The notes beneath the pieces were generated by a model. That model worked only from the letters and a program-made list of their open reading frames with translations. It searched no databases and was not told the origin of the DNA. Shown here piece after piece: positions 1 to 10,425 of a stretch of 64,000 bases of DNA. The stretch's first letter is position 1; every line of letters starts with the position of its first letter. Source of the DNA: Jackrogersella multiformis (Eukaryota > Ascomycota > Sordariomycetes > Xylariales > Hypoxylaceae); NCBI GenBank assembly GCA_902806575.1, contig CADCXD010000007.1:682001-746000 (forward strand). The letters run 5' to 3'. The position numbers and the translations under genes were made by a program.

Positions 1-59
1 CTCTCTCTTACTCAATCTTACTCCCACCCAGCATATCCGACTTTCCCGAATTCGCAAAC

Positions 60-2297
60 ATGGCCGACGGCAAGCCTGCCGAGGAGGCTCGTCCTTCTAC
101 TGTCGCGAAGTCGAAGTCTCATAAAGAGAAAGAGCTCTATCCTATGTCAGATTGGAAATACGATGCTTTCTTACACACCTTCTCCGTCCTAGTAGACCTG
201 TTCTTCCGAGAGGTCCATCCGCGAGGTGCGTGGCGGGTGCCCCGAACCGGTCCTATCCTATTCGTCGCCGCGCCGCATGCAAACCAATTCGTCGACGGTC
301 TGGTCCTACAACGAACTTTGAAGAATGAAGCGAATCGACGTGTCGGTCTACTGATCGCCGAAAAATCCGTCCATGGATTCATCGGATGGGGTTCTCGTCA
401 AACCGGTTCTGTTCCGGTCGGCCGAGCCCAGGATAAAGCGAAACCAGCCTCGGGTCTCATCTATCTTCCTGATCCCATCAATGACCCAACTCTGATTCGG
501 GGCGTGGGTACCAACTTCGAGAAGGAGGCAGAGGTTGGTGGCTTGATCTTCTTACCGTCTGCGAAGGGCGAGTCTGGTAGTTCGATCGATATTTCTAAAA
601 TCATCGGGCCCGAGGAAATCCGCATCAAGCGGCCGTTTAAAGCAAAGCTTCCTATGCAACAGCTAACCGGGCGAGATGACATCGACGAGAAGGGAAACTT
701 GACCAACAAGGAATTAACAGGGCCAAAAGACGGCTACCAAGGTACTAAATTCAAGATAGCTCCTCATATCGACCAGACAGAGGTTTATACCGCTGTTTTC
801 AACCGCCTGAGATCGGGCGGTTGTATTGGAATTTTTCCCGAGGGAGGTAGCCACGACAGGACGGAACTATTGCCCCTGAAGGCTGGTGTGGCCATCATGG
901 CATTGGGCACGCTTGCCGAAGACCCTGACTGTGGTCTTCAGATTGTTCCCGTCGGGATGAATTACTTCCATGCCCACAAGTTCCGGTCGCGGGCAGTTGT
1001 CGAGTTTGGAGCCCCCTTCCAAATCCCGAGAGAAATCGTCGAGAAATATAAAAACAATGAAAGGAGAGATGCAATCGGGCAGACTCTTGACATGGTTCAC
1101 CAAGCTCTAAGCGCCGTTACTGTATCGTCCCCGGATATCGATACCTTACTGTGTATTCAAGGGGCCCGGAGACTCTACAATACCGGAAAGAAGTTGCCCT
1201 TGCCAATGGTGGTGGAGCTCAACAGGAGGCTTGCCGTGGGCTTTTCCAAATACAAAGACGATCCACGCATTATCGATCTGATGGACAACGTCAAAGAATA
1301 CAATAAAAAGCTCCACTACCTAAATATCAGGGACCACCAAGTTGCCTACGCCAAAATGACTCTCCCAATAGTCATATTTACGCTTCTGTATCGGATCGCC
1401 AAGCTCCTCGTCCTCTCCATCGGCGTGATCCCGGGATTTTTCCTATTTTCCCCGGTTTTTGCCGCTTCCAAGATTATTAGCCACAAGAAGGCAAAAGAAG
1501 CACTGGCAGCTTCGTCAGTTAAAATTCAGGGCCGAGACGTCATGGCGACATGGAAACTCCTCGTCGCCATGGCATTTGCTCCTGTGCTCTACAACCTATA
1601 CTCTGTCATCCTCGCAATTAAAGTCTACCAAGACCATCTCTGGGGATACCTTCCGGATTGGGTGCCTTTCTGGCTAATGTTTGTTGGCGGCTGGGTCGTC
1701 TTTCCAGCCATCACATTTGCAGCATTGCGGTTCGGCGAGGTTGGCATGGATATAGTCAAGTCGCTCAGGCCCCTCGTTCTGTGTATCAGTCCGACATCTT
1801 CCTACAGCATTCACAAACTACGAGAGCGGAGAGCGGAGTTGTCTAGGAAGGTAGTCAAGGTCATTAACGACCTTGGCCCTGATATGTATGAGGACTTCGA
1901 ACAAACCCGCCTCATCGAGGATCCGTTCCTTGCGGACGAAGCGCTCAACAAGGAAGCCGAGAAGACCGAACCGACTCCGCCAGACTCGCCACAGCAGTTT
2001 CGGAAGAACACGACACGGTCGAGCCAGGCTATCCCTCGAAACGAGTCCTTCAGCAATATCGGGACCATCGGCATGTTCGCCACGCGGCCTCCCTCGCGGT
2101 CCAGGAGCAGGAGCAGCAGCAGCGGTGGCGGATTCGGATCAGGCGGGTTTCCGGTCTCCGGCTTTACATCACTGGATACAAACGAGGGTTTCAACGAGGC
2201 CAGCAATAAGATCAGGGCAGCGATGCGACATAGGGGCCAATTACGACGACGGAAGAGTGGGCTTTCATCGGATGGCGAGGCTAGCGAGGGGGCATAA
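60..2297 (+). CDS. SCT1: Glycerol-3-phosphate O-acyltransferase (SCT1/GPT2 type)
   Basis: Single uninterrupted frame of 745 codons, close to the 740-760 aa of yeast Sct1 and Gpt2. The PlsC-type acyltransferase domain shows block I HANQFVDG (His73, Asp79) and block III FPEGGSHDRT (from Phe259), followed by IVPVGMNYFH. The roughly 180 residues between the two blocks include the insert typical of fungal GPATs. Hydrophobic segments around residues 434-470 and 500-560 indicate anchoring, presumably in the ER membrane. The C-terminal tail is Ser/Arg-rich and probably disordered; in yeast this region is phosphorylated. The family acylates sn-glycerol-3-phosphate (and DHAP) as the first step of phospholipid and triacylglycerol synthesis. 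The start ATG follows a pyrimidine-rich leader (1-59), common before fungal start codons. Family assignment is firm; Sct1 versus Gpt2 orthology is not resolved here. Confidence 0.93.
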   Translation: MADGKPAEEARPSTVAKSKSHKEKELYPMSDWKYDAFLHTFSVLVDLFFREVHPRGAWRVPRTGPILFVAAPHANQFVDGLVLQRTLKNEANRRVGLLIAEKSVHGFIGWGSRQTGSVPVGRAQDKAKPASGLIYLPDPINDPTLIRGVGTNFEKEAEVGGLIFLPSAKGESGSSIDISKIIGPEEIRIKRPFKAKLPMQQLTGRDDIDEKGNLTNKELTGPKDGYQGTKFKIAPHIDQTEVYTAVFNRLRSGGCIGIFPEGGSHDRTELLPLKAGVAIMALGTLAEDPDCGLQIVPVGMNYFHAHKFRSRAVVEFGAPFQIPREIVEKYKNNERRDAIGQTLDMVHQALSAVTVSSPDIDTLLCIQGARRLYNTGKKLPLPMVVELNRRLAVGFSKYKDDPRIIDLMDNVKEYNKKLHYLNIRDHQVAYAKMTLPIVIFTLLYRIAKLLVLSIGVIPGFFLFSPVFAASKIISHKKAKEALAASSVKIQGRDVMATWKLLVAMAFAPVLYNLYSVILAIKVYQDHLWGYLPDWVPFWLMFVGGWVVFPAITFAALRFGEVGMDIVKSLRPLVLCISPTSSYSIHKLRERRAELSRKVVKVINDLGPDMYEDFEQTRLIEDPFLADEALNKEAEKTEPTPPDSPQQFRKNTTRSSQAIPRNESFSNIGTIGMFATRPPSRSRSRSSSSGGGFGSGGFPVSGFTSLDTNEGFNEASNKIRAAMRHRGQLRRRKSGLSSDGEASEGA

Positions 2298-3757
2298 ATA
2301 TGTACACCGGGGAATATGGATTGGAAAGAAACGAGGTGAGATGTCGGTGGTGTGTAATATATGATAAATAGGATAGCTCGCGTTGGATTGTATTGGATCG
2401 GGAGAGGAGGGGAGTGGAGTTGAATAGGTATGAGTTAACCGTAATGCCCTAATGCCAATATCCCTTAACATCAAAAGTTGTCTGTTGCATCTAACTGGCC
2501 AATTAAGTCGATCCTTATCAAGGGTTATAATTAGTCGGCCTCGGGGGGCGCGATCTGATAACTACCGGTAATAAGCTCCACACGCGCTGCGCTGATGATT
2601 ATATTCATGTAAGTGCTGGTCTCATTAAGACAATTTTTATACTTTTTATCATGGCGTTCGGACGGTACCTAGGTAACTGGTAGTAACGGCGATAGTTTAA
2701 CTAGGATTCTAAAGGTAGGTATATATAGGGACCTAAAGCAGATGCGAGAGCCGCGATTTATAATCTTGGTGCCCAATACAAACCAGGTAGGTAATGATGC
2801 CATCTAGGCCGTATGTAATGCCAAATTGGAGACATTGTCAAGGATGAAACATAGAACCAACACACATCGATTGATCATCCAGTTACGATGCATGTATGTA
2901 TGTATACTGTATACACGCGTTCGTCGTGCTCGGAAAGCCGAAGACTTACTCCGTGGGGCTGCGTCTTAGCACCGAAGTGCGTGCCCTCTTTTGTCCGAGT
3001 CTGATACCCCGTCGACCGAGGGAGGTATAATAGGTAGACATAGGACCCCCGTCTCGAATAGAATTCTTCTGATTTCGCGTTTGTCATCTCCTCTTCACCC
3101 CCCGCAGTATTCTTGTTCTTTTTATTCTTCTCCGAGTCGAACGAAGAGAAAGAGTGCGAAGTTTGAGCAGAAAGGGAGAAAGTTCTGACGTCTTGTTTGC
3201 TTCGCGGAAATTAAACCCTGGGACACGCGGTGTCTATAATACCTACCTAAACCTTTAGGTGCAAGTAAGGCAGATTTGGCTACTTGGCAGACAAACAAGT
3301 CTTCAACCGACAGACACGCGGAGCGAGGCAAACGTGGAATTCGATATTTATTCAGAAGAAAGGAGCATATCTAGCAGACGAGCAATTCGAGAACGATTTT
3401 TACCAAGAGGTATGTATGCCCATGCTATGCCAAGCTTACGATACGACCCTTCTTACCCTTTAACCTTGTTCTGTACCTACCACACTGACGGGTCTTCAAA
3501 ACTCTCGCTTTCCCCTGATTTCCCTGACCCCACAATCCCAAGCAAATCCCACTTGCCATTCCCAGCCGAGACTAACCCGAAGGACTCGGATCAGATAAGG
3601 GAAAAGGAATTAAACATTTAACCCCTGTCCCGAATACGACTTATTCATCTATTTATTTCCGAACTCTTCGCAAACCTACGATTACCTCAACCCGGTTGAT
3701 TCGTTCGTCTTCGTCTTCTTCTCGGCACGCCGCGAGCAAGAGAAGAGGAAGAGGAAG
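2298..3757. other. Intergenic, 3' of SCT1 and promoter of AIM32
   Basis: 1.46 kb without a supported gene. It holds scattered TACCTAGGTA-type words (for example near 2667 and 3240) and a pyrimidine-rich stretch shortly before the AIM32 start. Open frames here (for example 3259-3621) have no recognisable domain and no fungal-like codon pattern, and probably overlap promoter or 5' UTR. Confidence 0.5.
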
Positions 3758-4935
3758 ATGGCGGCCGCCGGCTTGATGTCGATCTTCGGGGGCGCGCGGA
3801 GGGTGCTGACGGGCAGCGCGAGGGCCTCGGAGCTGTTCCCGCAGACGCACGCCGAGGTCGACGGCGAGGACTGCAAGCACGACTGCGACAGCTGCACGGT
3901 TAAGTACCCGCGCCACTTCAAGGTCGAGGAGACGCACCCGCTCTACGGCAACATCAAGCCCTGGAGCACCCATGTCTTGGTCGCCACCAGCAAGTCCGAC
4001 TGGAGCCGGCACGTCGAGGACGAGCGGGGGAGCGTCATGCAGGCTTTTGGCCAGGCTAGCAAGCCTAGCAACGGGGTATGTCTGATTTGCTTTGTTTTGT
4101 CTTCTTTGGCCCATTATTCCTCGTACATGCATTCGTGTCTGTATCTTAGGTAGTTGCAGTGGCAGTGGCAATAGCAACGGCAACGCACGACGCTAACGCA
4201 AAACAGCGCCTCATGCTCTCGGCCTCCAACATGCCCACGCCCAACAACCGGCCGGACTACTCGCAGCCGACGACGATCCTCGTGCTCCCGGCCTTCACCA
4301 TCGTCGAGAACGTGACGCCGCCGGCGGTGCCCTCGCTGATCAGCAAGTACATCTCGCGGGCGCCGACGACGTCGGACCCGCTGGGGCCGGTGGCGCTGCC
4401 CCGGACGATCCCGTCGTCGCGCAGCGCGGTGGGCGACATGACGGCGCGGCCGTGCCCGCACCGCGCGGTGGTGCTGCTATGCTCGCACCGCACGCGCGAC
4501 GCGCGCTGCGGGCAGAGCGCGCCGCTCGTCCGGAAGGAGCTCGAGCGCCACCTGCGCGCGCTGGGCCTCGACCGCGACCTCGACGACGCGCGCCCCGGCG
4601 GCGTCGGCATCTACTTCGTCAACCACGTCGGCGGCCACAAGTACTCCGCCAACATGATGATATACCGGCGCCCCGACGCCTTCGGCCTCGACGACGTGCA
4701 GCGCGCCAAGATCCCGCCCGGCGCCGAGCCCCAGCTGGTCAAGCCCATGGACTTGGAGGGCGAGGGCGCCGAGGAGCGCGACGTGGGCGCCGCCCAGTGC
4801 ATCTGGCTCGCGCGCGTGCGCCCCGAGGACTGCGAGAACATCGTCCGCTATACCATACTCCAGGGCAAGGTGGTCAAGGGCGACAGGCAGCTGCGCGGCG
4901 GGTTCGACCGCGTCTCCGGCATGATGAGCTGGTAG
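3758..4935 (+). CDS. AIM32: Aim32-type thioredoxin-like [2Fe-2S] protein (sucrase/ferredoxin-like family)
   Basis: Two exons, 3758-4075 and 4207-4935, joined across a 131-nt GTATGT...CAG intron in phase 0, give 348 aa. The C-terminal thioredoxin-like domain carries C-x8-C (Cys198, Cys207, in CSHRTRDARCG) and H-x3-H (His246, His250, in HVGGH). This 2-Cys/2-His pattern is the [2Fe-2S] ligand signature known for the Aim32/Apd1 family. An extra N-terminal cysteine cluster (Cys39, Cys43, Cys46) is also present. Yeast Aim32 is a mitochondrial matrix/intermembrane-space protein linked to redox quality control of imported proteins. The C-terminus ends in Trp (GMMSW), as in other family members. Exon 2 is very GC-rich with nearly saturated G/C third positions, which creates long antisense frames that are not genes. 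The mitochondrial location is inferred from the family. Confidence 0.88.
4076..4206 (+). other. AIM32 intron
   Basis: 131 nt, donor GTATGT and acceptor ACAG, phase 0. Joining the flanks gives ...SKPSNG|RLMLSAS..., and the frame is closed within the intron. Confidence 0.85.
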
Positions 4936-5883
4936 TTGGTGGGTTGGTTTCGCTGGGACTGACCACCTATGGGTCTCAGGGGCCAGGGGCCAGGGGGCGA
5001 GAATGCGAGGTCGTTGTTGCATATCCCACCATCATCATCATCATGCCTAGGCCTAAAGGTTTCATGGACCGGGGATTTTTTTATTTTACTTTTCAATATG
5101 TCTTTTCTCCCGGCATGGTTGACGGGCTGGCGCGAGGGGTTCTACGGTAATGGAATGGAACGGAATGGCACACGGGCGATATGCCGCCAGAATAGAGGAG
5201 ACGCTTGTTCCTCGTTCGCGATGTCTTATGAATGAATTGAATTGAATGGAATAGAATGGAATAGAATTAGATGAGGATGACTTCTTCCTAATACCTGCCT
5301 AGCTACTACGCTAGATACAATAAGAGTCTAATATACTGGCTGCGGCTTGTGATTTAGATATGTTATGTGGGGTTTCGTGTCGTGAGGTTGATGGACAACG
5401 GTTAGGTATACCCAGTCAAAACTCTTAAGATTTTAGATAGAGTTAAGATGAATTGAAGTCTATGAAAACCTGTACAGAATGTATACAACTACAAAATATA
5501 GTTGTAGACTTTAGATATTAATTGTTTTCGAAATATTTGATACTTTTGAATCAGTGACGTGTGCCAGTTGAGAAGATACACGTGATGCTCCAGACAATAA
5601 ACACTAAGCTAAGTTACCTAGGTACTTAACGCAGCTTATCTAAGCATACGAAGCCGATTCAGGTAGAGAAGGAAGCCGCGTGCCTCGGCCCATTCTCATT
5701 CGGCCAGGGTTCGTCATTGGAGGTCGTGTCGTAGCAGCGGTCCAGCGGTCGTTAGCGTCTCCAATCTCAGCGCGACAACTTATAATCTACAACTACTATT
5801 ACCATAATACGCACATTGCAATTTAACAGTTGTTATCAATCAACATTCTGTCATGACACCTCGCTGAGGACTGTTTTGTAATA
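4936..5883. other. Intergenic between AIM32 and PEX14
   Basis: About 950 bp. It contains a (CAT)n run near 5031-5043 and an imperfect GAATG/GAATA pentamer array at about 5235-5268, then AT-rich DNA. No gene recognised. The last 100 bp is the PEX14 promoter/leader and holds a tiny upstream ORF (5853-5867). Confidence 0.5.
5853..5867 (+). promoter_or_regulatory. Short upstream ORF (MTPR-stop) in the PEX14 leader
   Basis: ATG at 5853 followed by three codons and TGA, ending 16 nt before the PEX14 ATG at 5884. It matters only if transcription starts upstream of 5853, which the sequence cannot show. Confidence 0.35.
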
Positions 5884-7188
5884 ATGACGATTCGGGAGGA
5901 GATAGTGGCCTCTGCGGTCGCTTGTAAGTACTTACTACCTGCCCAGCCACATCAATTATTTGATGACCCTCGAAGCCCAAGGGAGAAGGAAGACACGGCT
6001 AACGAGGTGCAATTAACTACACAGTCTTGCAAGATCCAAATGTAGCGTCCTCGCCTGCCGAGAACAAATTATCATTTTTACGATCGAAAAACTTAACACA
6101 GGAAGAAATTGATGAAGCCTTTGAGCGGACTGACTCACCGACAAATTCTTATTCCTCGCCGCCGACGCCATCTCGACGTGCCTCCGGCTCGGTTCAACGC
6201 CAACCGTACTACGGTCAAGGCCAGTACCAAGCCCGAGAGCCCTATGGATGGCAAGCACCTCCGCCAGAGCCCCCTAAGAGGGACTGGCGAGATTGGTTCA
6301 TCATGGCCACCGTGATGGGTGGTGTCGGTTACGGGTTATATTTCGTCAGCAAGGTACGAAATATATTTCTAACCTAACAAAGTCAGTCAGTTTGGGGAAT
6401 CTCGATTAACTCTATGATAGCGATATCTCTACCCCTTAGTCTCACCGCCGACCCCCGAAAAACTGGAGCAGGATAAGATGACCGTGGACGAGCAATTCGA
6501 AAAGGCCTTCGCGACGCTTGAGCAGCTGAGCAAAGACACGGAAGAGCTGAGAGAGTCAGAGAAAGAACGGACCGAGAAGCTCGACAAGGTTCTTGACGAA
6601 CTAGAGACGTTTATGCGAGACACAAAGTCCGCCAGTCGACGGCACGACGATGAGACGGACCGTCTACGGGATGAGATGAAGGCCCTCAAGAATGTCATCC
6701 CCAAGTCCATGACGGCCAACAAAGAATTTACCGACAACCGACTAAAGGAAATCACCAACGAGGTGAAGAGCCTCAAAGCGCTCATCAGCCAACGGATGAA
6801 CAACTCCGCACCTACCTCTGCTCCCGCTCTCAACATCAGCACCAGCAGCCCCTCCCCGCCGATACCGTCTATCAGCACGAACGGCTTCCTGGTGCCGGCG
6901 GGCGGCTTTCCCCCTACCGCGAGCGGTGCCTCGAGCCCGGGCATCGACTTCATGGCCAAGGAGATTGGAGATGCGAAGTTGGCGGTGCGGGATGATAACT
7001 CGTCCCCTCAGAACAACGGCGGTTCTGGCGGGGGCAACAGCAGGCAGGATTACCTGTCGGCGCTCGGCGGCCGCAACAGCCCCTTCGGTAGCGGCTCATC
7101 GGCGCCTAAGGCGTCAATCCCGGCGTGGCAACTGGCGGCGAGCAAGGCGGAGGCGGAGGGGCAGGGGGAGTCCGGGAGCAGCTCTTAG
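5884..7188 (+). CDS. PEX14: Peroxin 14, docking component of the peroxisomal import machinery
   Basis: Three exons: 5884-5923, 6025-6353 and 6421-7188, 378 aa. Exon 1 encodes only MTIREEIVASAVA plus one base; its join restores VASAVAFLQDPNVASSPAENK, the conserved N-terminal Pex5/Pex19-binding domain. A proline-rich PPPEPPKRDW stretch is followed by a transmembrane segment (WFIMATVMGGVGYGLYFV). A coiled coil begins after EQDKMTVDEQFEKAF, and the tail is Ser/Gly/Pro-rich. The junction SK|RYLYPLVSPPTPEKLEQDK matches the family and fixes the second acceptor at 6420 rather than the later TAG at 6439. Introns are 101 and 67 nt. Pex14 sits in the peroxisomal membrane and docks cargo-loaded Pex5/Pex7. 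The first exon is easily missed because it is only 40 nt. Confidence 0.92.
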
Positions 7189-8184
7189 GCTCCCGAGCAG
7201 TTAAGCTTCTAATCAGTAGTTAAGTATGCATTAGTAGAATCGTTCGGCGTTGTTGTCTTTGCAATCCAAACCAAGGAGGAGTTCTTTTGTAAAATGGGTG
7301 ACGGTGACCTTAGGTCATGTTACATGCTGCATTCAAAAAGGCGAACTCCATTCGACAAGGTGACGAAGCGGCTGAGGATGAGATGCATGTCTAGGCAGGG
7401 AATAGGTCAATATGTATACGCTTAGCCATGAAGGGTGTTAATAAGACGAGCCCGATACCGTAATTTGATGAGCTGGCTTGGGTGTGAGTATGGTCTTACG
7501 TCCTTGTGATTGATTGTATTAGGGGTTAATATATAGGTACATGAACTCGAGGGTTATATTTTGTAAGTTATGATTACTTATCTGGACCTCAAACTCTCTG
7601 TATCCTATTGTTGCTTACAGCTTGATACTTCGATGAAACTGCGCCTTCCAGCCATCAGTCGGCGGGAGCGTTAGTTTAAACCTTATAATAAGAGTTGCTA
7701 GGTGATGCTAGAGCAGCTTCCGTAAGCGGGACAAACTTAGCATTCGGAATCGCCACGTGTGGTTGGAGGAGCACCTTCCAAAGCTACCTAGGTAGGTATT
7801 CATGGTGCCGAGGCTTTAAATCCAATTTAAAGGGCTCTAAAGGGCTCTAAATTGGATTTAAGTCAGCTAGCTAGCTACCTAAGTAGTCACCATTATAGAC
7901 AAGGGTGGCTGTTTAATTGGCGTCGGTTGCTATCCATGTCTCATTATTTATTGATGATACACTACATACCTTTTCCCTAGAAATGCTTACATATTCACCT
8001 ACCTAGGTATATACCTGTTCTAAGCTATTTAATATTTACACAATTTTATTTATTGCCGACGTATATTCTTTGAACTTTACCAAAACCTACCCCCTAGATA
8101 TAATATATTAATATCCGTCAAGGTTACTTATGTATATACTCATTCCAACATCTTGAGCACCATCTTGTATATTCGCTTGTTCTC
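7189..8184. other. Intergenic between PEX14 and the alpha/beta hydrolase
   Basis: About 1 kb with no gene. It contains the inverted repeat at 7816-7861 and several ACCTAGGTA words (7786-7797, 8000-8010). Confidence 0.5.
7816..7861. repeat. Perfect 14-bp inverted repeat around a direct duplication
   Basis: Arms TTAAATCCAATTTA (7816-7829) and TAAATTGGATTTAA (7848-7861) are exact reverse complements. The loop contains two direct copies of AGGGCTCTAA (7831-7840, 7841-7850), the second overlapping the right arm. A hairpin could form; no gene overlaps it. Confidence 0.85.
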
Positions 8185-9669
8185 ATGTCTACCGAAGTCG
8201 ATAAGCCCCTACCTCCCAGCACCGGGCGGCTTGGGCTTTTATCGACAATCCTGCCGCAAATCCCCTTAATCATTAAGGTCATTCTACTACATGTTCTCAA
8301 AAGATCTGAGAGCTCCAAGTACCTAGACCTGAAGAGCGATGTGATCATTTCAGTTCTACGGTCAATGCTTAACCCAGGCACGCCGTGGGCCATCGCAGAA
8401 TCCCAGGCCATGACGCTACAGGATCCCGGCGTCAAAGGCAAAATATGGGTTAGCACGGCGATATCTAAGGTCCCTCCCGAGCGCGGGATCCGAGACGCCT
8501 TGCTGGCGGCTATCGACGGTATGCGCGGCCCTGACGCAAGAGGCACGGAGCCGTCGTTTAGAATTCCCGAAATCGTACCTGTCGAAGCTGAGTGGACGGG
8601 GTACAGAGCCGGCGCGACTAAGGACTCCACGCCGCCGGCCATCTCGGAGGAGGAGAAATACCAGGAGCTGATGAAGGAGACTAAAAACTCAACGACAATT
8701 CTGTACTTCCACGGCGGCGCGTATTATGGTTGTGATCCCGCCACCCACAGGCTGTTGGTGAAGACCCTAGCCAAATTGGCGGGAGGCCGCGCGTACTCGG
8801 TCCGGTATCGTCTCGCTCCACAACATCCGTTTCCGTCGGCGCTGTTAGATGCATTGGTGTCTTATTTTACTCTTCTCTACCCGCCCCCCGGGTCTTTCCA
8901 CGAGGCTGTGGCCCCTCGTGATATTGTGTTGGCTGGTGATAGCGCGGGAGGTAACCTCACTTTAGCACTCGTTCGGACCATACTGGAGATTCGACGGCAG
9001 AACCTTAAGATCGCTTGGTTCGGCGAGGAGAGAGAAGCTCCTCTGCCTGCGGGCGTCACCACTCTTTCTCCGTGGGTAGACCTCGTACAGACCATGCCGT
9101 CGCTGGTCGATAATCTAAAATGGTGCTACCTCCCTCTCCCAACGTTACTTTCGGAAGACCACCCACCAGCGACGGACCACATATGGCCAACTGACCCCCC
9201 TCGAAAGCACGTCTACATCGACGATGCATACTTGCTTCATCCGTTAGGTAGTCTGCAGATGAACCAAACCTGGGAGGGCGCCCCGCCGATGTACATATCC
9301 TGCGGCTGGGAGACCCTCGCAGACGAGGCTAAATACCTGGTATCAAAGCTCACCAGGGACGGCGTGCCGGTAGTATTCGAAGAGTACGAAGCAATGCCGC
9401 ATGTCTTCGTGGCCATCCTGCCTAAGATCGCCGAGGCGCGACGCAACCTCGAAGGCCTGACAAATTTTATTAAGGCCGTGTGCGAAGACCCGAAGAAGGT
9501 CCAGTCGTCTTACAAGACAATCAAGGCGAAGACTCTCGAAGAAGTGGACATCGATGTGGATAAGTTGTTGCCGTATACTGATGAGGCGATTTGGGATTTG
9601 GCTCGACAGAAGGTATCTGGGAAAACTGTATCCCTAGCATCGGTCCCCGATGTGCCTGCAAAGCTATAA
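8185..9669 (+). CDS. Alpha/beta hydrolase, HSL / sterol-deacetylase-like
   Basis: Single exon, 494 aa. It shows the hormone-sensitive-lipase oxyanion motif HGG (His176-Gly178, in YFHGGAYYG), the nucleophile elbow GDSAGG (Ser253), and later an Asp (about 380, CGWETLADEAK) and His (406, MPHVF) suited to complete the triad. A hydrophobic N-terminal stretch (LLSTILPQIPLIIKVILLHVL) may anchor it to membrane or lipid droplet. The HSL family hydrolyses short-chain or steryl esters; fungal members include the sterol deacetylase Say1. The substrate cannot be read from the sequence. It lies 0.76 kb upstream of a DHCR24-like sterol reductase on the same strand, which is suggestive of sterol chemistry but does not prove it. 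Confidence 0.85.
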   Translation: MSTEVDKPLPPSTGRLGLLSTILPQIPLIIKVILLHVLKRSESSKYLDLKSDVIISVLRSMLNPGTPWAIAESQAMTLQDPGVKGKIWVSTAISKVPPERGIRDALLAAIDGMRGPDARGTEPSFRIPEIVPVEAEWTGYRAGATKDSTPPAISEEEKYQELMKETKNSTTILYFHGGAYYGCDPATHRLLVKTLAKLAGGRAYSVRYRLAPQHPFPSALLDALVSYFTLLYPPPGSFHEAVAPRDIVLAGDSAGGNLTLALVRTILEIRRQNLKIAWFGEEREAPLPAGVTTLSPWVDLVQTMPSLVDNLKWCYLPLPTLLSEDHPPATDHIWPTDPPRKHVYIDDAYLLHPLGSLQMNQTWEGAPPMYISCGWETLADEAKYLVSKLTRDGVPVVFEEYEAMPHVFVAILPKIAEARRNLEGLTNFIKAVCEDPKKVQSSYKTIKAKTLEEVDIDVDKLLPYTDEAIWDLARQKVSGKTVSLASVPDVPAKL

Positions 9670-10425
9670 ATTCATACACTAGAAACATTATACCCCATAG
9701 CTAAGAAGCGGCACCATTAGCTCAAGTCATAGATTTCTTTTCATACCTAATATTATATATAAGGAATTAAGTAGTATGAGGAGTTATAATACAACATACA
9801 TGGGCACCTAATATAAGGGATGAGGTAGCGTATATCTAGGGAGGGAACCTGTATGGTTTCGAATTTCTTGTACTAGACACATACATAGCAGCAGAATACT
9901 TACGTATATTTCATGATTTATATAACATCCCTAGGTAACTCATCTAGTATTAACATAAACATGACATATAACAAGGGAGAACATGGATTATTAACTTCCC
10001 CAACCCATCGGCTCACACGCTGACAGGGCAGCGGATTTAGCGTCAAAGCGGTTCGCTGGAAGTACCCGATCCCTAGCGTCCGGGCACCTAGAATTTCTAT
10101 GTAGAGGGAAAGGCCGGGGGGAGGGGGGCACCTACTACCTAACAGCTTTAGCTGTCAAAATTCTAAACTTACTTTTTTACCTCGGTGTACAAAAATACTT
10201 ACCTTTTTCAAAGTAAAGCTCTCACAACCTTCACTCTAGTACCTACCTACCTACCTAGTATCGACATCATTCACACCATCTAACCATCTAACCACTAGTC
10301 TCTCAATGACGTGAAAGAGAGCAAACTCCGACTCACCAGCCCTCAGTGAAAGCTAGCTTGTTTCTTCCTGAGCGAGAGACAGGCGCGCGGACCTCTAGGT
10401 ACCTACCTATAGAGGAGAGCCAGCA
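9670..10425. other. Intergenic between hydrolase and sterol reductase-like gene
   Basis: 756 bp with no gene seen. TACC tandem units occur at 10239-10257, close to the next start. Confidence 0.5.

Noticed and set aside
3259..3621. 120-codon plus-strand frame upstream of AIM32
   Set aside because: No domain, no supporting splice structure, and it lies in the expected promoter/5' UTR.
4452..5150. 232-codon plus-strand frame overlapping AIM32 exon 2
   Set aside because: Shifted frame of the same GC-rich exon, dominated by Arg/Ala/Pro; the other frame holds the conserved Cys/His ligands.
6429..6959. 176-codon minus-strand frame
   Set aside because: Antisense of the PEX14 coiled-coil exon; Ser/Leu-rich shadow of Glu/Lys codons.
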